From Waddlia chondrophila WSU 86-1044 (GTDB lineage: Bacteria; Chlamydiota; Chlamydiia; Chlamydiales; CAMCWV01), in NCBI GenBank assembly GCA_945882915.1, contig CAMCWV010000001.1, positions 1 to 64,000 of the forward strand: 64,000 bases of DNA, written 5' to 3'. The notes below the pieces were generated by a model. It had not been told where the DNA came from, searched no databases, and saw only the letters and a program-made list of their open reading frames with translations. Position 1 is the stretch's first letter. The number at the start of each line of letters is the position of its first letter. A program made the translations under genes and the position numbers. Positions 41,369-50,872 of this stretch are shown here, one piece after another.

Positions 41369-42700
41369 TCAATCAGCAGCGTCAACAACTTCGGTCTTAA
41401 AAACGATCTCTCTTCGAAGCTTGAAGATACCAAGCAAATTGATCATCAAAAGCATGCTACCAGAAAGGGACATGATGAGCAGCGCCTTAGTCTGATCGAG
41501 GAATGAAAAGAGCACAAAAGCGGCAATAGCATAGACGAAATAGATCTTCAGGCCATGCTTAGGAAGCAGAAAGCGTGCGCATTTCATCCCCACGCAGAAG
41601 TAGGCAATGACTGTCGTATAGCCAAGGATGAATAAGAAAAATGGCATGAATAAATCCATGTAAGGAAAATATTGAGAAAGAGCCGTCTGAATAAGCGCAG
41701 AAGCGTGAATAGGATCTACGGACTGCCAGATTCCTGTCGTTAAAACAATAAGCATGCTAAGCGTGCAGATTACGTTATCGATGCACACTCCTAACATCGC
41801 AAGGCGCGCTTGGCGCTGTGGATAAATTGTTTTGGATTCACTTTGAATGATCGAATCGTACCCAATGCCGATATCTGCAGAATATGCCGCACGCGAGATT
41901 CCGTGCTGGACAGCCAGAACCAAACTACTGCCGGCAAAGCCGCCGACGGCTGCATGACCTGTAAAAGCCGTTTTAACCACTGAGCCCAGGATCCCGGGAA
42001 GGAACTCTAAATGATGCCCAATCACCCACATACTCATAAAAATATAGCACAAGATAAATCCAGGCATCACCCACGTGCAAATCTTTCCAACGCGCGCCAC
42101 ACCCCCAATACCTGCATAAAGAACGAGGGCAAGAAATACCGCCATCACAATGTAGCGGTTGATATTCCAATTAGTGGAAAGGCTATGAGTCACAACCGAA
42201 AACTGATAGATTTCGACGCCGTAAATGCAAAGAAGAACGCAAATAACAACAGGAACCCAGCGGTTATTAAACGCGTGTCTTAAAAAGTACATCGGACCGC
42301 CATCATAGCCCCCGCGGCTATTAGGCACGCGGTACTTGAGCCCAAGGAAAATTTCAGAATACTTGATGAGCATCCCCACGATACCTGCGATCCACACCCA
42401 CAACAGGGCCCCGGGGCCGCCAATCTGTACCGCTGTGACAATCCCCACGATATTGCCGATGCCGATCATCCCCCCTACAGAGGCAAAGAAAACCTTTAGC
42501 GGGTGAGTCCCCTTGGTCTCTTTTGAGGGCTGCAGCAAGAAATGAAAAAAAGTACTTACAATCGAGGGCAGAGCTCTGATTTGAAAAAACCGAGTCTTAA
42601 TCGTCAAGAACAGGCCTAGCAGCATGATCAAAACAAAAGCGATATACCCCCAAAATATAGTATCAATTTCGGAAAAAATCTCAAAAACACTACTCATCAT
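41369..42700 (-). CDS. AGCS-family sodium/cation:amino acid symporter, diverged copy
   Basis: 443 residues from ATG 42700 (MMSSVFEIFSEIDTIFWGYI), 10 bp after the stop of the upstream paralogue. About 10 membrane segments; GMIGIGNIVGIVTAVQIGGP, GGPMYFLRHAF, GGVARVGKICTWVMP are AGCS features. The usual NEAGLG motif is replaced (ISRAAYSADIGIGYDSII), where its neighbour has ARGVFANEAGLGTSSIA. That motif borders the ion and substrate sites, so a different or altered substrate is likely. Confidence 0.85.
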   Translation of the reverse strand: MMSSVFEIFSEIDTIFWGYIAFVLIMLLGLFLTIKTRFFQIRALPSIVSTFFHFLLQPSKETKGTHPLKVFFASVGGMIGIGNIVGIVTAVQIGGPGALLWVWIAGIVGMLIKYSEIFLGLKYRVPNSRGGYDGGPMYFLRHAFNNRWVPVVICVLLCIYGVEIYQFSVVTHSLSTNWNINRYIVMAVFLALVLYAGIGGVARVGKICTWVMPGFILCYIFMSMWVIGHHLEFLPGILGSVVKTAFTGHAAVGGFAGSSLVLAVQHGISRAAYSADIGIGYDSIIQSESKTIYPQRQARLAMLGVCIDNVICTLSMLIVLTTGIWQSVDPIHASALIQTALSQYFPYMDLFMPFFLFILGYTTVIAYFCVGMKCARFLLPKHGLKIYFVYAIAAFVLFSFLDQTKALLIMSLSGSMLLMINLLGIFKLRREIVFKTEVVDAAD

Positions 42701-42710
42701 GATGCTATTT

Positions 42711-44108
42711 TTATCCTTCAGCGGTTTCTGAGACCTTTGGCAAGGCCAACTGACGTTCTTTATCAACTATACACAAGAAAACCTTCGTTTCTGCGACAAT
42801 CACTCCAGAGAGACCAAGAACACCCATGACGTTAGCCACGGTCATCAATCCATTCATAATATCTGCCATTCCCCAAACGAGTTCCAAGCTTAGCTTGGCT
42901 CCGAGAACAACGAAAATAATATAAAGGAAACGGTAGATCCTTGTAGAGCGAAAACCGAATAAATATTCGCAGCACTTCTCTCCGTAATAAGCCCAGCCGA
43001 GAATTGTCGAATAACCAAAGAAAAATGCACCTATTGTAACGATCACTCCGCCTCCAGGAACCGTGCTATTAAAAGCATGCATGACCATAGAAACGCCATT
43101 CAGAAGCTTCCCGCTTGGGCCCACTTCTCCGAGAACCCCAGTCACAGCAATAATCAATCCTGTAAAAGTACAAACAACTGTGGTTAAGAAAGCACCGGTC
43201 ATCGAAATCAAGGCCTGGCGCGCAGGTAAGTCTGTCTTAGCTGCTGCTGCTGCAATTGAAGAGGTCCCAAGGCCTGCCTCGTTAGCAAAAACGCCGCGAG
43301 CAATCCCAAAACGCACCGCCATCATGACTGAGGAACCAACAAAGCCGCCGATTGCAGCCTGCCCAGTAAAGGCGCTTGCGACAATATCCCAAACAGCTCC
43401 GGGAACCTTTTCGATATGCATTGCAAGGACTAAGGCGCCGCCGCCAAGATAAAACAAAGCCATAACAGGGACAAGGTAACTGCACACCCTTCCAATCCCC
43501 TTAACCCCGCCAATCAAAACCATTGCGGTGATGACCGCCAAGATACCCCCAGTCCACCAATGATCTAGGCCAAATAGGTTGTGCATCGCCTCGGCAACCG
43601 CATTAGACTGTGGCATGTTGCCGCTAGCAAAACAGGCAAGGCAACCTGCTGTCGCATAAAAAGTCCCGAGCCACTTCCAGCCAAGCCCTTTATCGAGGTA
43701 GTACATAGGGCCGCCACATGCCCCACCTTTTTTGTCAAAGGTGCGGTATTTAATGGCAAGAATCGCTTCGCCGTATTTAATCACCATCCCAAAAATGGTT
43801 GCCACCCACATCCAGAACAGAGCTCCTAGCCCCCCAATGGAGATCGCCGTAGCCACTCCGGCAATGCATCCGATGCCGATCATCGCCGCAAGAGACATCA
43901 TGAGCGCCTGAAAGTGGCTCACATCCCCTTTAGCATTTTTGTGTTCATGACGACCAAACGCCAGTTTCATCGCATAGCCAAGGAAGCGAAATTGAATTCC
44001 CCTCAAAAGGAAAGTAAGGTAAAGGCCTGCTCCTCCGAGAAACAACAATAGAGGAAGTCCCCAAACCCAGACTTGGAGCTTATGTAATGTCAAGCTGAAC
44101 ATTTCCAT
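42711..44108 (-). CDS. AGCS-family alanine/glycine:cation symporter
   Basis: 465 residues from ATG 44108 with AAAGGTG upstream; an earlier ATG at 44138 is less likely. Canonical AGCS motifs: MIGIGCIAGVATAISIGGLG, GGPMYYLDKGLG, GVKGIGRVCSYLVPVMA, AFTGQAAIGGFVGSSVMMAV, ARGVFANEAGLGTSSIAAAA, KTDLPARQALI. Imports alanine or glycine with Na+ or H+. First gene of the likely operon with the diverged copy and the PRTase. Confidence 0.93.
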   Translation of the reverse strand: MEMFSLTLHKLQVWVWGLPLLLFLGGAGLYLTFLLRGIQFRFLGYAMKLAFGRHEHKNAKGDVSHFQALMMSLAAMIGIGCIAGVATAISIGGLGALFWMWVATIFGMVIKYGEAILAIKYRTFDKKGGACGGPMYYLDKGLGWKWLGTFYATAGCLACFASGNMPQSNAVAEAMHNLFGLDHWWTGGILAVITAMVLIGGVKGIGRVCSYLVPVMALFYLGGGALVLAMHIEKVPGAVWDIVASAFTGQAAIGGFVGSSVMMAVRFGIARGVFANEAGLGTSSIAAAAAKTDLPARQALISMTGAFLTTVVCTFTGLIIAVTGVLGEVGPSGKLLNGVSMVMHAFNSTVPGGGVIVTIGAFFFGYSTILGWAYYGEKCCEYLFGFRSTRIYRFLYIIFVVLGAKLSLELVWGMADIMNGLMTVANVMGVLGLSGVIVAETKVFLCIVDKERQLALPKVSETAEG

Positions 44109-44213
44109 GTATGCGTCACCTTTTATTAAAATAACCAATAATAATACACTGTTTGCGTATTTTTAGCTTTTAGAAAAGCAAGGAACTTAATATTTATAAT
44201 TAAAATTTAACAA

Positions 44214-44252
44214 TAGAGGGAATTGCAGCCTGTAAGGCTGCAATTCCCTCTA
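44214..44252. repeat. Perfect 17-bp hairpin with CAGCCTGTAAGGCTG centre
   Basis: TAGAGGGAATTGCAGCC, loop TGTAA, GGCTGCAATTCCCTCTA. The same CAGCC TGTAA GGCTG core occurs in the large inverted repeat at 51.6-51.95 kb. The 607-bp gap between the AGCS gene and the next gene holds this hairpin, a GCCGCGG-rich stretch and the MITE-like copy 2. Confidence 0.85.
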
Positions 44253-44362
44253 TAATATTAAGCCGCGATCAGTGGCGATATTTCTCACAGAAAGGGTGTC
44301 GCCGTTGGCCGCGGCTTCACCGCTTAATTACCGCTGCCGCGGTTTAAATAACCAAGAAAATT

Positions 44363-44588
44363 CGCAACAGTTCACATACCCCTCCTTCATCGGTGCATGC
44401 GAACTGTTACAAACTTTTTTGTATTTTCTCTGTGGTTTAAAAAAACTGGTATTAATATTTTTGAAACACAGAGAAAATAGAGAGGGAGGAAAGCGGGCAA
44501 TGCCACTTCAATCGTAGGCTGCCAAAACACCCCCTATAAGCGTCAAATCTTTCTTGATAAAGTCACTCTGGGTATGTGAACTGTTACG
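44363..44588. mobile_element. MITE-like element (copy 2, inverted)
   Basis: 226 bp, the inverse of 4860-5115: starts CGCAACAGTTCACATACCCC, contains AAACACAGAGAAAATAGAGA, GGGCAATGCCACTTCAATCG, CACCCCCTATAAGCGTCAAA and ends GGGTATGTGAACTGTTACG. About 30 bp shorter than copy 1 around the inner inverted repeat. Confidence 0.85.
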
Positions 44589-44715
44589 AAAATTCTTCAT
44601 GCGATTGCCCTGCTCAATAAGACATGAGAAAGGTTTGAAAAAAGTCGCAATGTTACCGAGTCAATCCTTTTTTTTCAACAACTGATGTAGCTAGCGGAGT
44701 ATAGATTCAAGAGTG

Positions 44716-46407
44716 CTAAGTGGTGACTTCGGTGGGGAGCTCAAAGCGGTGCTGGTTGTAGAGGCGTGTCATCAAGGGGTCGCTTTTGCCTTCAAAAGGC
44801 TTGGTGCGAAACTGGAGCTTAAAACCAGACATTTTAGCAGAGCCAGCCCCCTCTACCCAAAAAGACTCCTTGGCATCATCAGCCGAAAGGATCTTTGCAG
44901 CCTGCAAGTTGAGCTCCTGAAAAACATGGAAAATCAGCCTTTTCCCATCGCGCATAAAATAACGCAGCTGAGCCTGCTGCTCTTCCGAAGAAAACTGAGC
45001 AAGACACTCCAACTGACTCAGCACACTTTCTGCCAAACTCTTTTGCGCTTCAACAGAAAGACCCATCCCATAACGCAAAAGACTCAGCTGCTTCACAATC
45101 TCACGCCCCTGCCGCATTAAAGAAAGTGTTGCAAGATCGGCAAGCTCCGGATAATACGCAAGCAGCCAGGTGTGTGCTAGCAATGTAGGAGTCGTATCTC
45201 GCCACATCGCCTGACCTGCCACCCAGAGCTGGCAATCAAGCCATCCCCCTTCAGCAGGTAGCGTCTGAGACAAAACCAAAGCCCCAGCAAAGCGGTGGCG
45301 ATACATCCGCATGAAACAACTCTCAAGAAGATCCAGCGGAAGCGTTGGCCACAGCCCCCCTCCTTGCTGGATACTCCCGCCGTTAAGCACCGGAAGCAAA
45401 AGTGTAGATGAGGCATCAGGGATCGATCTAAGCGCCTGCCAAAGAGGATGGAGCTCTAGGTGGTCTTGCCAGGGCTCCCCTGCCAACGCAGAAAAAGCAA
45501 TGACCGTTCGGTCTCCTACGTCATCGCATAGTGTGGGGAGCCAGGAGGCCTGCTCTTCACAGGCTTTTAGATTTGGAGCTGGTGTGTAATAAATAAGGCC
45601 GGATTTCTTAGAAAGAGCCTTTTCAACCATTTTCACTTCTGCCAAGACGAGTTCATAACGAGTATGGTCTCCAGCAGATCGATGGTGAGCAAAACCCTCG
45701 CGGTAAAGCCCACCTTGCCAGAGAAGATAATCAAAACCAGGAACGCGCTCGAGAAGATCCCCAATGAGCTTTTGAACACGTGAGCAAACTGCTTGATCCA
45801 AAGGCGAGCAGTTTTTGTTAGACCCAAGGTCAAGATTAAGAGTAAAACCAGGCTCAAGGATCACCTTAAGCCCAAAGCTTTGAATCGCCTTGCAAAGAAG
45901 CGCTACCTCTCCTTTTATTTCAGGCAGAGGTTTGTCTGAAAAAGCAAACCCACTTCCAAGAACTACAGCATTATAGCCGAGCTGAAGAAGGCGCCAGCAA
46001 AACTGTTTGACGAGCGGGTGCTGCTCAAGCGTTCTAGAATCTGCCAATAGTTCAGCTGTCACAAACTCAGGGAGCGCCAAGCGCACCCCTTCTGCAGTCT
46101 GAACAAACGATTCGCCCGTTAGCCAAAGAGGGCGCAAAGGGTACTTCGGAGCATTTTCACCCAAAAGCTCTGGAAGGTGTCCGCTAGCTACCCCCATCTT
46201 GAGCTGAAAGCAACCATACCGAGCGGCCAACTGACTGCCCGCATTTAGATCAAGACGCCCCCGCTCACAAGAGGCGTAGTACTTCTCGCTGTTTTTATGG
46301 GAATGGATGCGCATCTGGAGGAGCGGAGGGACTGTCTGATCGCTGGGAGGCAAAGCGTGCTTTAAATACTTTTGCCACATCTCTTGGATTTCTTCGCTCT
46401 CACTCAT
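44716..46407 (-). CDS. Large conserved protein, possibly glycoside-hydrolase-like
   Basis: 563 residues, no signal peptide. Stretches such as AARYGCFQLKMGV, YPLRPLWLTGESFVQ, LLQLGYNAVVLGSGF and GLKVILEPGF weakly recall the N-terminal part of GH67-type alpha-glucuronidases and TIM-barrel glycosidases, but I cannot point to catalytic acids. The best name is hypothetical. It begins 10 bp after a lipoprotein gene on the same strand, with which it is probably co-transcribed. Confidence 0.6.
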   Translation of the reverse strand: MSESEEIQEMWQKYLKHALPPSDQTVPPLLQMRIHSHKNSEKYYASCERGRLDLNAGSQLAARYGCFQLKMGVASGHLPELLGENAPKYPLRPLWLTGESFVQTAEGVRLALPEFVTAELLADSRTLEQHPLVKQFCWRLLQLGYNAVVLGSGFAFSDKPLPEIKGEVALLCKAIQSFGLKVILEPGFTLNLDLGSNKNCSPLDQAVCSRVQKLIGDLLERVPGFDYLLWQGGLYREGFAHHRSAGDHTRYELVLAEVKMVEKALSKKSGLIYYTPAPNLKACEEQASWLPTLCDDVGDRTVIAFSALAGEPWQDHLELHPLWQALRSIPDASSTLLLPVLNGGSIQQGGGLWPTLPLDLLESCFMRMYRHRFAGALVLSQTLPAEGGWLDCQLWVAGQAMWRDTTPTLLAHTWLLAYYPELADLATLSLMRQGREIVKQLSLLRYGMGLSVEAQKSLAESVLSQLECLAQFSSEEQQAQLRYFMRDGKRLIFHVFQELNLQAAKILSADDAKESFWVEGAGSAKMSGFKLQFRTKPFEGKSDPLMTRLYNQHRFELPTEVTT

Positions 46408-46416
46408 GCCAAACCT

Positions 46417-46860
46417 CTATTTTTCTGGGGGAGAGTCGATGCGGAGTATATCAACCCACAACTGGTGCTTCCATGTTCCTATTATCTTATCGCCCGCCTT
46501 AACCTCTGCTGAATAGGTCACGATCCCCTGCTTCGAATGATACTCTTCATTCATCAAAGATTCGACATAAGACCCCGTCCTTGCAAATAGCGGAATGACA
46601 ATCTCTTTCTCTTCTCGGTTCCCATAGCGAACGCGAAGGACAACCCGAATATCAGGCTCTTGAAACAGAAAAGAAGGGATATTCCAGTGGATAATGAGGT
46701 TCTGTCCCAAATAGGGCTTATCTTTGCGAGGATCCGGGGTGCGTATACGAGTGCTTGCCAAAGAACCGCAGGTCACTTCTTCTGTCCGAATCGACAACAT
46801 TTCCCGGTGGCATGCCGTTGTCAAAACAGCGAGCAGAAGAAGTATCCCTAAAAAACGCAT
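46417..46860 (-). CDS. Predicted lipoprotein (147 residues)
   Basis: Lipoprotein signal peptide MRFLGILLLLAVLTTAC with lipobox LTTAC (Cys17). The mature part is beta-rich: GQNLIIHWNIPSFLF, RVVLRVRYGNREEKEI, GTWKHQLWVDILRI. Likely anchored to a periplasm-facing membrane. Upstream partner of the 44716 gene. Family not recognised. Confidence 0.8.
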   Translation of the reverse strand: MRFLGILLLLAVLTTACHREMLSIRTEEVTCGSLASTRIRTPDPRKDKPYLGQNLIIHWNIPSFLFQEPDIRVVLRVRYGNREEKEIVIPLFARTGSYVESLMNEEYHSKQGIVTYSAEVKAGDKIIGTWKHQLWVDILRIDSPPEK

Positions 46861-46897
46861 AAACGACCGACTAAATAATAAGCTGATTTAGAATATT

Positions 46898-48307
46898 TCA
46901 GGAATTGATCATTTTCTTGGGGTCCATGATAGCATCAAAGCTCTTCTCATCAAGAAACCCCGAAGCAAGCGCCGCCTGCTTTAATGAGCTCCCCTCGTTA
47001 TAAGCTTTGCATGCTATCTGCCCTGCCTTGTCGTATCCGATATGAGGATTCAAAGCTGTAACAAGCATGAGTGAATTATCGAGATGCTTCTGAATATTCT
47101 TGTAATTTGGAGTAAGTCCAACAACACACCTTTGCGAAAAACTATCTGCAGCATCTGCTAAGAGCCTTATCGAATTCAAGAGATTATAAGCAATCACAGG
47201 CATAAAGACATTAAGCTCAAAATTCCCCTGAGAGCCCGCAAAAGCTATTGTAGCGTCATTGCCCATCACTTGAGCTACAACCATTGTCACAGCTTCACAC
47301 TGGGAAGGATTAACCTTCCCAGGCATAATAGAAGAACCCGGTTCGTTGGCTATAAAAAACAGCTCTCCTAGCCCACATCTTGGCCCAGAAGCCATCCAAC
47401 GTATATCGTTAGCAATCTTCATTAGAGCGCACGCCACAACTTTTAAAGCGCCGCTTGTGGCAACAGAGCTATCTTGCGCAGCCATCTTGGCGAATTTATT
47501 GGGGGCAGAGACAAAAGAAAATCCTGAGAAGCTAGCCAGAAGCGTGCAAACCTTTTCACCAAACTGAGGAGGAGCATTGATACCCGTGCCAACAGCTGTC
47601 CCCCCAACTGCAAGCTCTAGAAGGGCTGGCAAAGTAGCCTCGACCGCCTGCTGGGCATGGTCGAGCTGACTCACATACCCAGAAAATTCCTGCCCTAGCG
47701 TAATGGGAGTAGCATCCATCAAGTGGGTGCGCCCAGTCTTGATCACATCATTAAACGCACAAGCTTTGTCATGAAGAGCGTCTCTCAACTTTTTTAGCGA
47801 AGGGAGCAGCCGCTCTTTAATCATCTTTACAGCAGCCATATGCATGGCTGTAGGGAATACGTCATTTGTCGACTGAGACATATTCACGTCGTCGTTCGGT
47901 TGGATAGACGTTGACCTCTGGTCATTTTTCAACTTTTCAATGGCGAGGTTGCTGATCACCTCATTGACGTTCATGTTGGTGTGTGTGCCTGAACCTGTCT
48001 GCCAGACAGATAGCGGGAACTCTGCAAGGAAAGCGCTGAGCCCAATCCTGGCCTCAAACTTTCCGCTAAGGATCTCGTCACAGACTTGAACGATAGCCTT
48101 TTTTTTGGCAGGAGCTAAAACGCCCGCCTCAGCGTTAATACTCGCCGCAGCCTTCTTAACAAGAACTAGAGCATAGACCAGCTCCATCGGCATCTTCTCT
48201 ATGCCAATGGGGAAATTATACAAAGAGCGCTGGGTCTGCGCTCCATAGTGGCGATCTGTGGGGACTTGCACCTCCCCTAAAGCGTCTTTCTCTGTTCTGT
48301 AAAGCAT
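46898..48307 (-). CDS. fumC: Class II fumarase
   Basis: 469 residues from ATG 48307 (MLYRTEKDALGEVQVP), which matches the usual FumC start; the frame is open to 48349. Motifs: YGAQTQRSL, GSGTHTNMNVNEVI, RTHLMDATPITLGQEFSGY, GGTAVGTG, and the superfamily signature GSSIMPGKVNP. Interconverts fumarate and malate in the TCA cycle without iron-sulfur. NadB at 23.9 kb also links to this acid pool through its quinone or fumarate-coupled oxidation. Confidence 0.96.
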   Translation of the reverse strand: MLYRTEKDALGEVQVPTDRHYGAQTQRSLYNFPIGIEKMPMELVYALVLVKKAAASINAEAGVLAPAKKKAIVQVCDEILSGKFEARIGLSAFLAEFPLSVWQTGSGTHTNMNVNEVISNLAIEKLKNDQRSTSIQPNDDVNMSQSTNDVFPTAMHMAAVKMIKERLLPSLKKLRDALHDKACAFNDVIKTGRTHLMDATPITLGQEFSGYVSQLDHAQQAVEATLPALLELAVGGTAVGTGINAPPQFGEKVCTLLASFSGFSFVSAPNKFAKMAAQDSSVATSGALKVVACALMKIANDIRWMASGPRCGLGELFFIANEPGSSIMPGKVNPSQCEAVTMVVAQVMGNDATIAFAGSQGNFELNVFMPVIAYNLLNSIRLLADAADSFSQRCVVGLTPNYKNIQKHLDNSLMLVTALNPHIGYDKAGQIACKAYNEGSSLKQAALASGFLDEKSFDAIMDPKKMINS

Positions 48308-48501
48308 GCAAACCGCCACTGTAGTACGCTTCAGATTGTTTATACCCAAAGTGGGTGCAATTACAAACTGCAGGTCTGATAAAAGACGTTAATGAACCTG
48401 TCCTGTTATAGTCGCGCTTTCTAAAGGTCTGTTTTTTAGCCAAATAAAAAAATGTGCGACTTATTAGTCATGTCCCTATGGAACACAGGTTAAGTTTTCT
48501 C

Positions 48502-48927
48502 TTACGGCATTAGCAAGAGGGCGAAGACGAAGGCGAAAAGAGCGAACGACTCAATAATCCCCAAAGCAGCAAAGCACTTTCCAAAGATCTCAGGCTTTCT
48601 TGCTGCAGCATAAATTCCAGTCGCTGCACATTGCCCTTGGAATATTGCTGAAGCCATAATGGCAAAGCCAGCACCTAGTCCAATCCCGATTGCTGAAAGC
48701 GGAGGAAGTGTTCCTGCTGTGATCTTCTGAGACATGAGCAACATCAACACGAAGGCATAAATTGTTTGTGAAGAAGGAGCCGCAGACATCCCAATAAACT
48801 TTCCGTGCCCTTCGTCTACTCGGCTCATCACAGCGTGGCAAGCTTTCCCTGCAACGCCGCAACCATAGCAACTTCCAAACAAACCAAGCCCAAGGACTAT
48901 TGCCGGGCCAACCATATCGAAATTCAT
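48502..48927 (-). CDS. atpK: V-type ATP synthase subunit K
   Basis: 141 residues, four hydrophobic helices in two hairpins, Gly-rich helices as in proteolipid rings (GLGLFGSCYGCGVAGKACHA; GIGLGAGFAIMASAIFQGQC). Forms the ion-carrying rotor ring. Last gene of the ATPase cluster. Confidence 0.95.
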   Translation of the reverse strand: MNFDMVGPAIVLGLGLFGSCYGCGVAGKACHAVMSRVDEGHGKFIGMSAAPSSQTIYAFVLMLLMSQKITAGTLPPLSAIGIGLGAGFAIMASAIFQGQCAATGIYAAARKPEIFGKCFAALGIIESFALFAFVFALLLMP

Positions 48928-48941
48928 AGAAGTCTCCTCGT

Positions 48942-50870
48942 TTATTCTTCTTCTTTATTCTTAAATAGCATCAAAGGTCTGAACATCTTGCCGCCCCCTT
49001 CAAAGGAGTAGTGGTACCATTCCAAGAAGTTAAGACGAAGCCCGTGTATGACACCGCCCATAGTGGCCATAAGAATATTGATGATGTGTCCAAAAAGAAT
49101 GATCACGCCGCCAAAAACAAACCCCACACTCTCGCCCATCGCATTAAACGTCATAGCCATGATAACTCCAGCTAGAGCCAAAGCATAAAGACGGACGTAA
49201 GAGAGTACGTCGGCAAAAACCTGAATGCTTAACATGATTTCTAAAAGACCATGCCAGCGACATTGAAGCACTGACAGTAGCACGGCAAGCCCAATCCCGA
49301 CGTAAATAAGCGGGAGCCCTATTTGAACAGCCCAAAATTCTGGCACAGCAAAAACATAGTTAACCATCGTCGATGCTTGGAAGATCGAAGGGAAATAAAG
49401 ATATCCACCAATCATAAACATGATCCATCCAATCCCGCCCCAACGGCGCTTCATAAAGCGGAAGAAAGAGGTTGTAAGGTGGATGATTCCCACAACAAAG
49501 GCCAGCTCGAACAAAATTGTGTCGAAGAACTCGTTAAAGACTTGGTGAACAGGAAAGCCATCTCTCATATAGGTTCCAAGCTCTACAAATTCGGTCCCGT
49601 CTCTTGCTTTAGCTATCTTTGGGTACTTCTCGAGATGCGTCTTATAGACATCATCTCTGCGCTCTAAGTGATAATCGGCCTTTTTATCGATGACCCACGC
49701 CATCGGACTCTTTGCCCGGAGGGTGTTATAGATACTCAGCTCAAGACCAAAATAGGAGCTGAGGCACACACCCCAAATGATTGTAGCCACTGAAAGCAGC
49801 GCACACAACTTAAGAAAGCGCTTTCCTAAGCCCTTTATCCCTTTAAACTTGTAAAAGAGAAGCCCTGTTATTGTCAGAAGCACTAACCCATATCCGGCAT
49901 CAGCGATGATCATCGCAAAAAACAGGGTAAAGGCCCCCAGGACCCAAGTAGAAGGATCTTTGTCTGTGACTGCAGGCATGTCATAAATCTGTATGACATC
50001 TTCACCTACACGTCCCCATCCTTGATTGTGCAAGCAGGTAGGAATCTGATCGGTATCTTCAATTACAATCTCATCTGCATAGATCCCTTGCTCAACAAGC
50101 AGCTTTTCTAAAGCGGCTAACTGATTCTTTGCCACCCACCCCTCTACAGCAAAAACAGACTCTCCTAAAACAGAGGCGACGTACGTCTGAGAGGTGTAGA
50201 GATGGTGTTTATTAAGCTCGGCAATCACTCCTTCACGAAAAAGCGCCTCATGAGCAGCCAGTCCCTTGAGCTCCTTCTCGATATGTTGCACTTCCAGCTC
50301 AACCTGGTGAAGACGTCTCTGCAAAGCCCCTGCAGGGCGATCGATGATCAACTCGAACATCCCCTCATAAGAGGTGCGCTCGCGATTAATCGCAACGTAA
50401 TAAGCTAGGCCACTTCCTGAGCCCACATAAATAACCTCAGGGCGGCTGGGCGCCTCAATTACATCTGCTTTATTCGTCGCAAAAAACTGGATAACTCGGT
50501 GCCCTTCATTTTGAATGTAAGCAATAGTCTCGACAGAGAAGTCCCCGTAGATAGCAATTCTGTGAAGATCTTGCTCTACAATCCGCCGCTCTTCTTGCAG
50601 AATTTCTAGCGTATTGTAGAGCGTAACAACTCTTTTAGCAAGCGGAAGGGCCTGCAAAATACCGGGTATCTCTTCCTGCTCAACGGGGGTGATGCGACGA
50701 ATAATCTTTAGTGCCCCAGCAAAGGTCTGGACCTCTTCAGGAAGCTCGGCATAGGGGCGCGCTTTGGCATCAATAAACTCGACAACGCCAGCTTCTTGCG
50801 CCTGTTCGAAAAAGGCGTTCCGATGGGTTTGGGCACCTACAAAGAGATATTTTTTTACGTCCACTCTCAT
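48942..50870 (-). CDS. atpI: V-type ATP synthase subunit I
   Basis: 642 residues. N-terminal soluble part starting MRVDVKKYLFVGAQTHRNAF with coiled coils, then about seven membrane segments from residue 320 including FFAMIIADAGYGLVLL and the essential-Arg helix area DVLSYVRLYALALAGVIMA. Stator subunit (a-type) that couples ion flow to rotation. 14 bp separate it from subunit K and 2 bp from subunit D. Confidence 0.95.
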   Translation of the reverse strand: MRVDVKKYLFVGAQTHRNAFFEQAQEAGVVEFIDAKARPYAELPEEVQTFAGALKIIRRITPVEQEEIPGILQALPLAKRVVTLYNTLEILQEERRIVEQDLHRIAIYGDFSVETIAYIQNEGHRVIQFFATNKADVIEAPSRPEVIYVGSGSGLAYYVAINRERTSYEGMFELIIDRPAGALQRRLHQVELEVQHIEKELKGLAAHEALFREGVIAELNKHHLYTSQTYVASVLGESVFAVEGWVAKNQLAALEKLLVEQGIYADEIVIEDTDQIPTCLHNQGWGRVGEDVIQIYDMPAVTDKDPSTWVLGAFTLFFAMIIADAGYGLVLLTITGLLFYKFKGIKGLGKRFLKLCALLSVATIIWGVCLSSYFGLELSIYNTLRAKSPMAWVIDKKADYHLERRDDVYKTHLEKYPKIAKARDGTEFVELGTYMRDGFPVHQVFNEFFDTILFELAFVVGIIHLTTSFFRFMKRRWGGIGWIMFMIGGYLYFPSIFQASTMVNYVFAVPEFWAVQIGLPLIYVGIGLAVLLSVLQCRWHGLLEIMLSIQVFADVLSYVRLYALALAGVIMAMTFNAMGESVGFVFGGVIILFGHIINILMATMGGVIHGLRLNFLEWYHYSFEGGGKMFRPLMLFKNKEEE

Positions 50871-50872
50871 TT

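Noticed and set aside
41080-41506. Plus-strand frames opposite the phosphoribosyltransferase (41080-41286, 41096-41506)
   Set aside because: No start signals, and the opposite strand carries clear PRTase motifs.
44716-46407. Calling this gene an alpha-glucuronidase
   Set aside because: The resemblance is limited to a few N-terminal strings; catalytic acids could not be identified.
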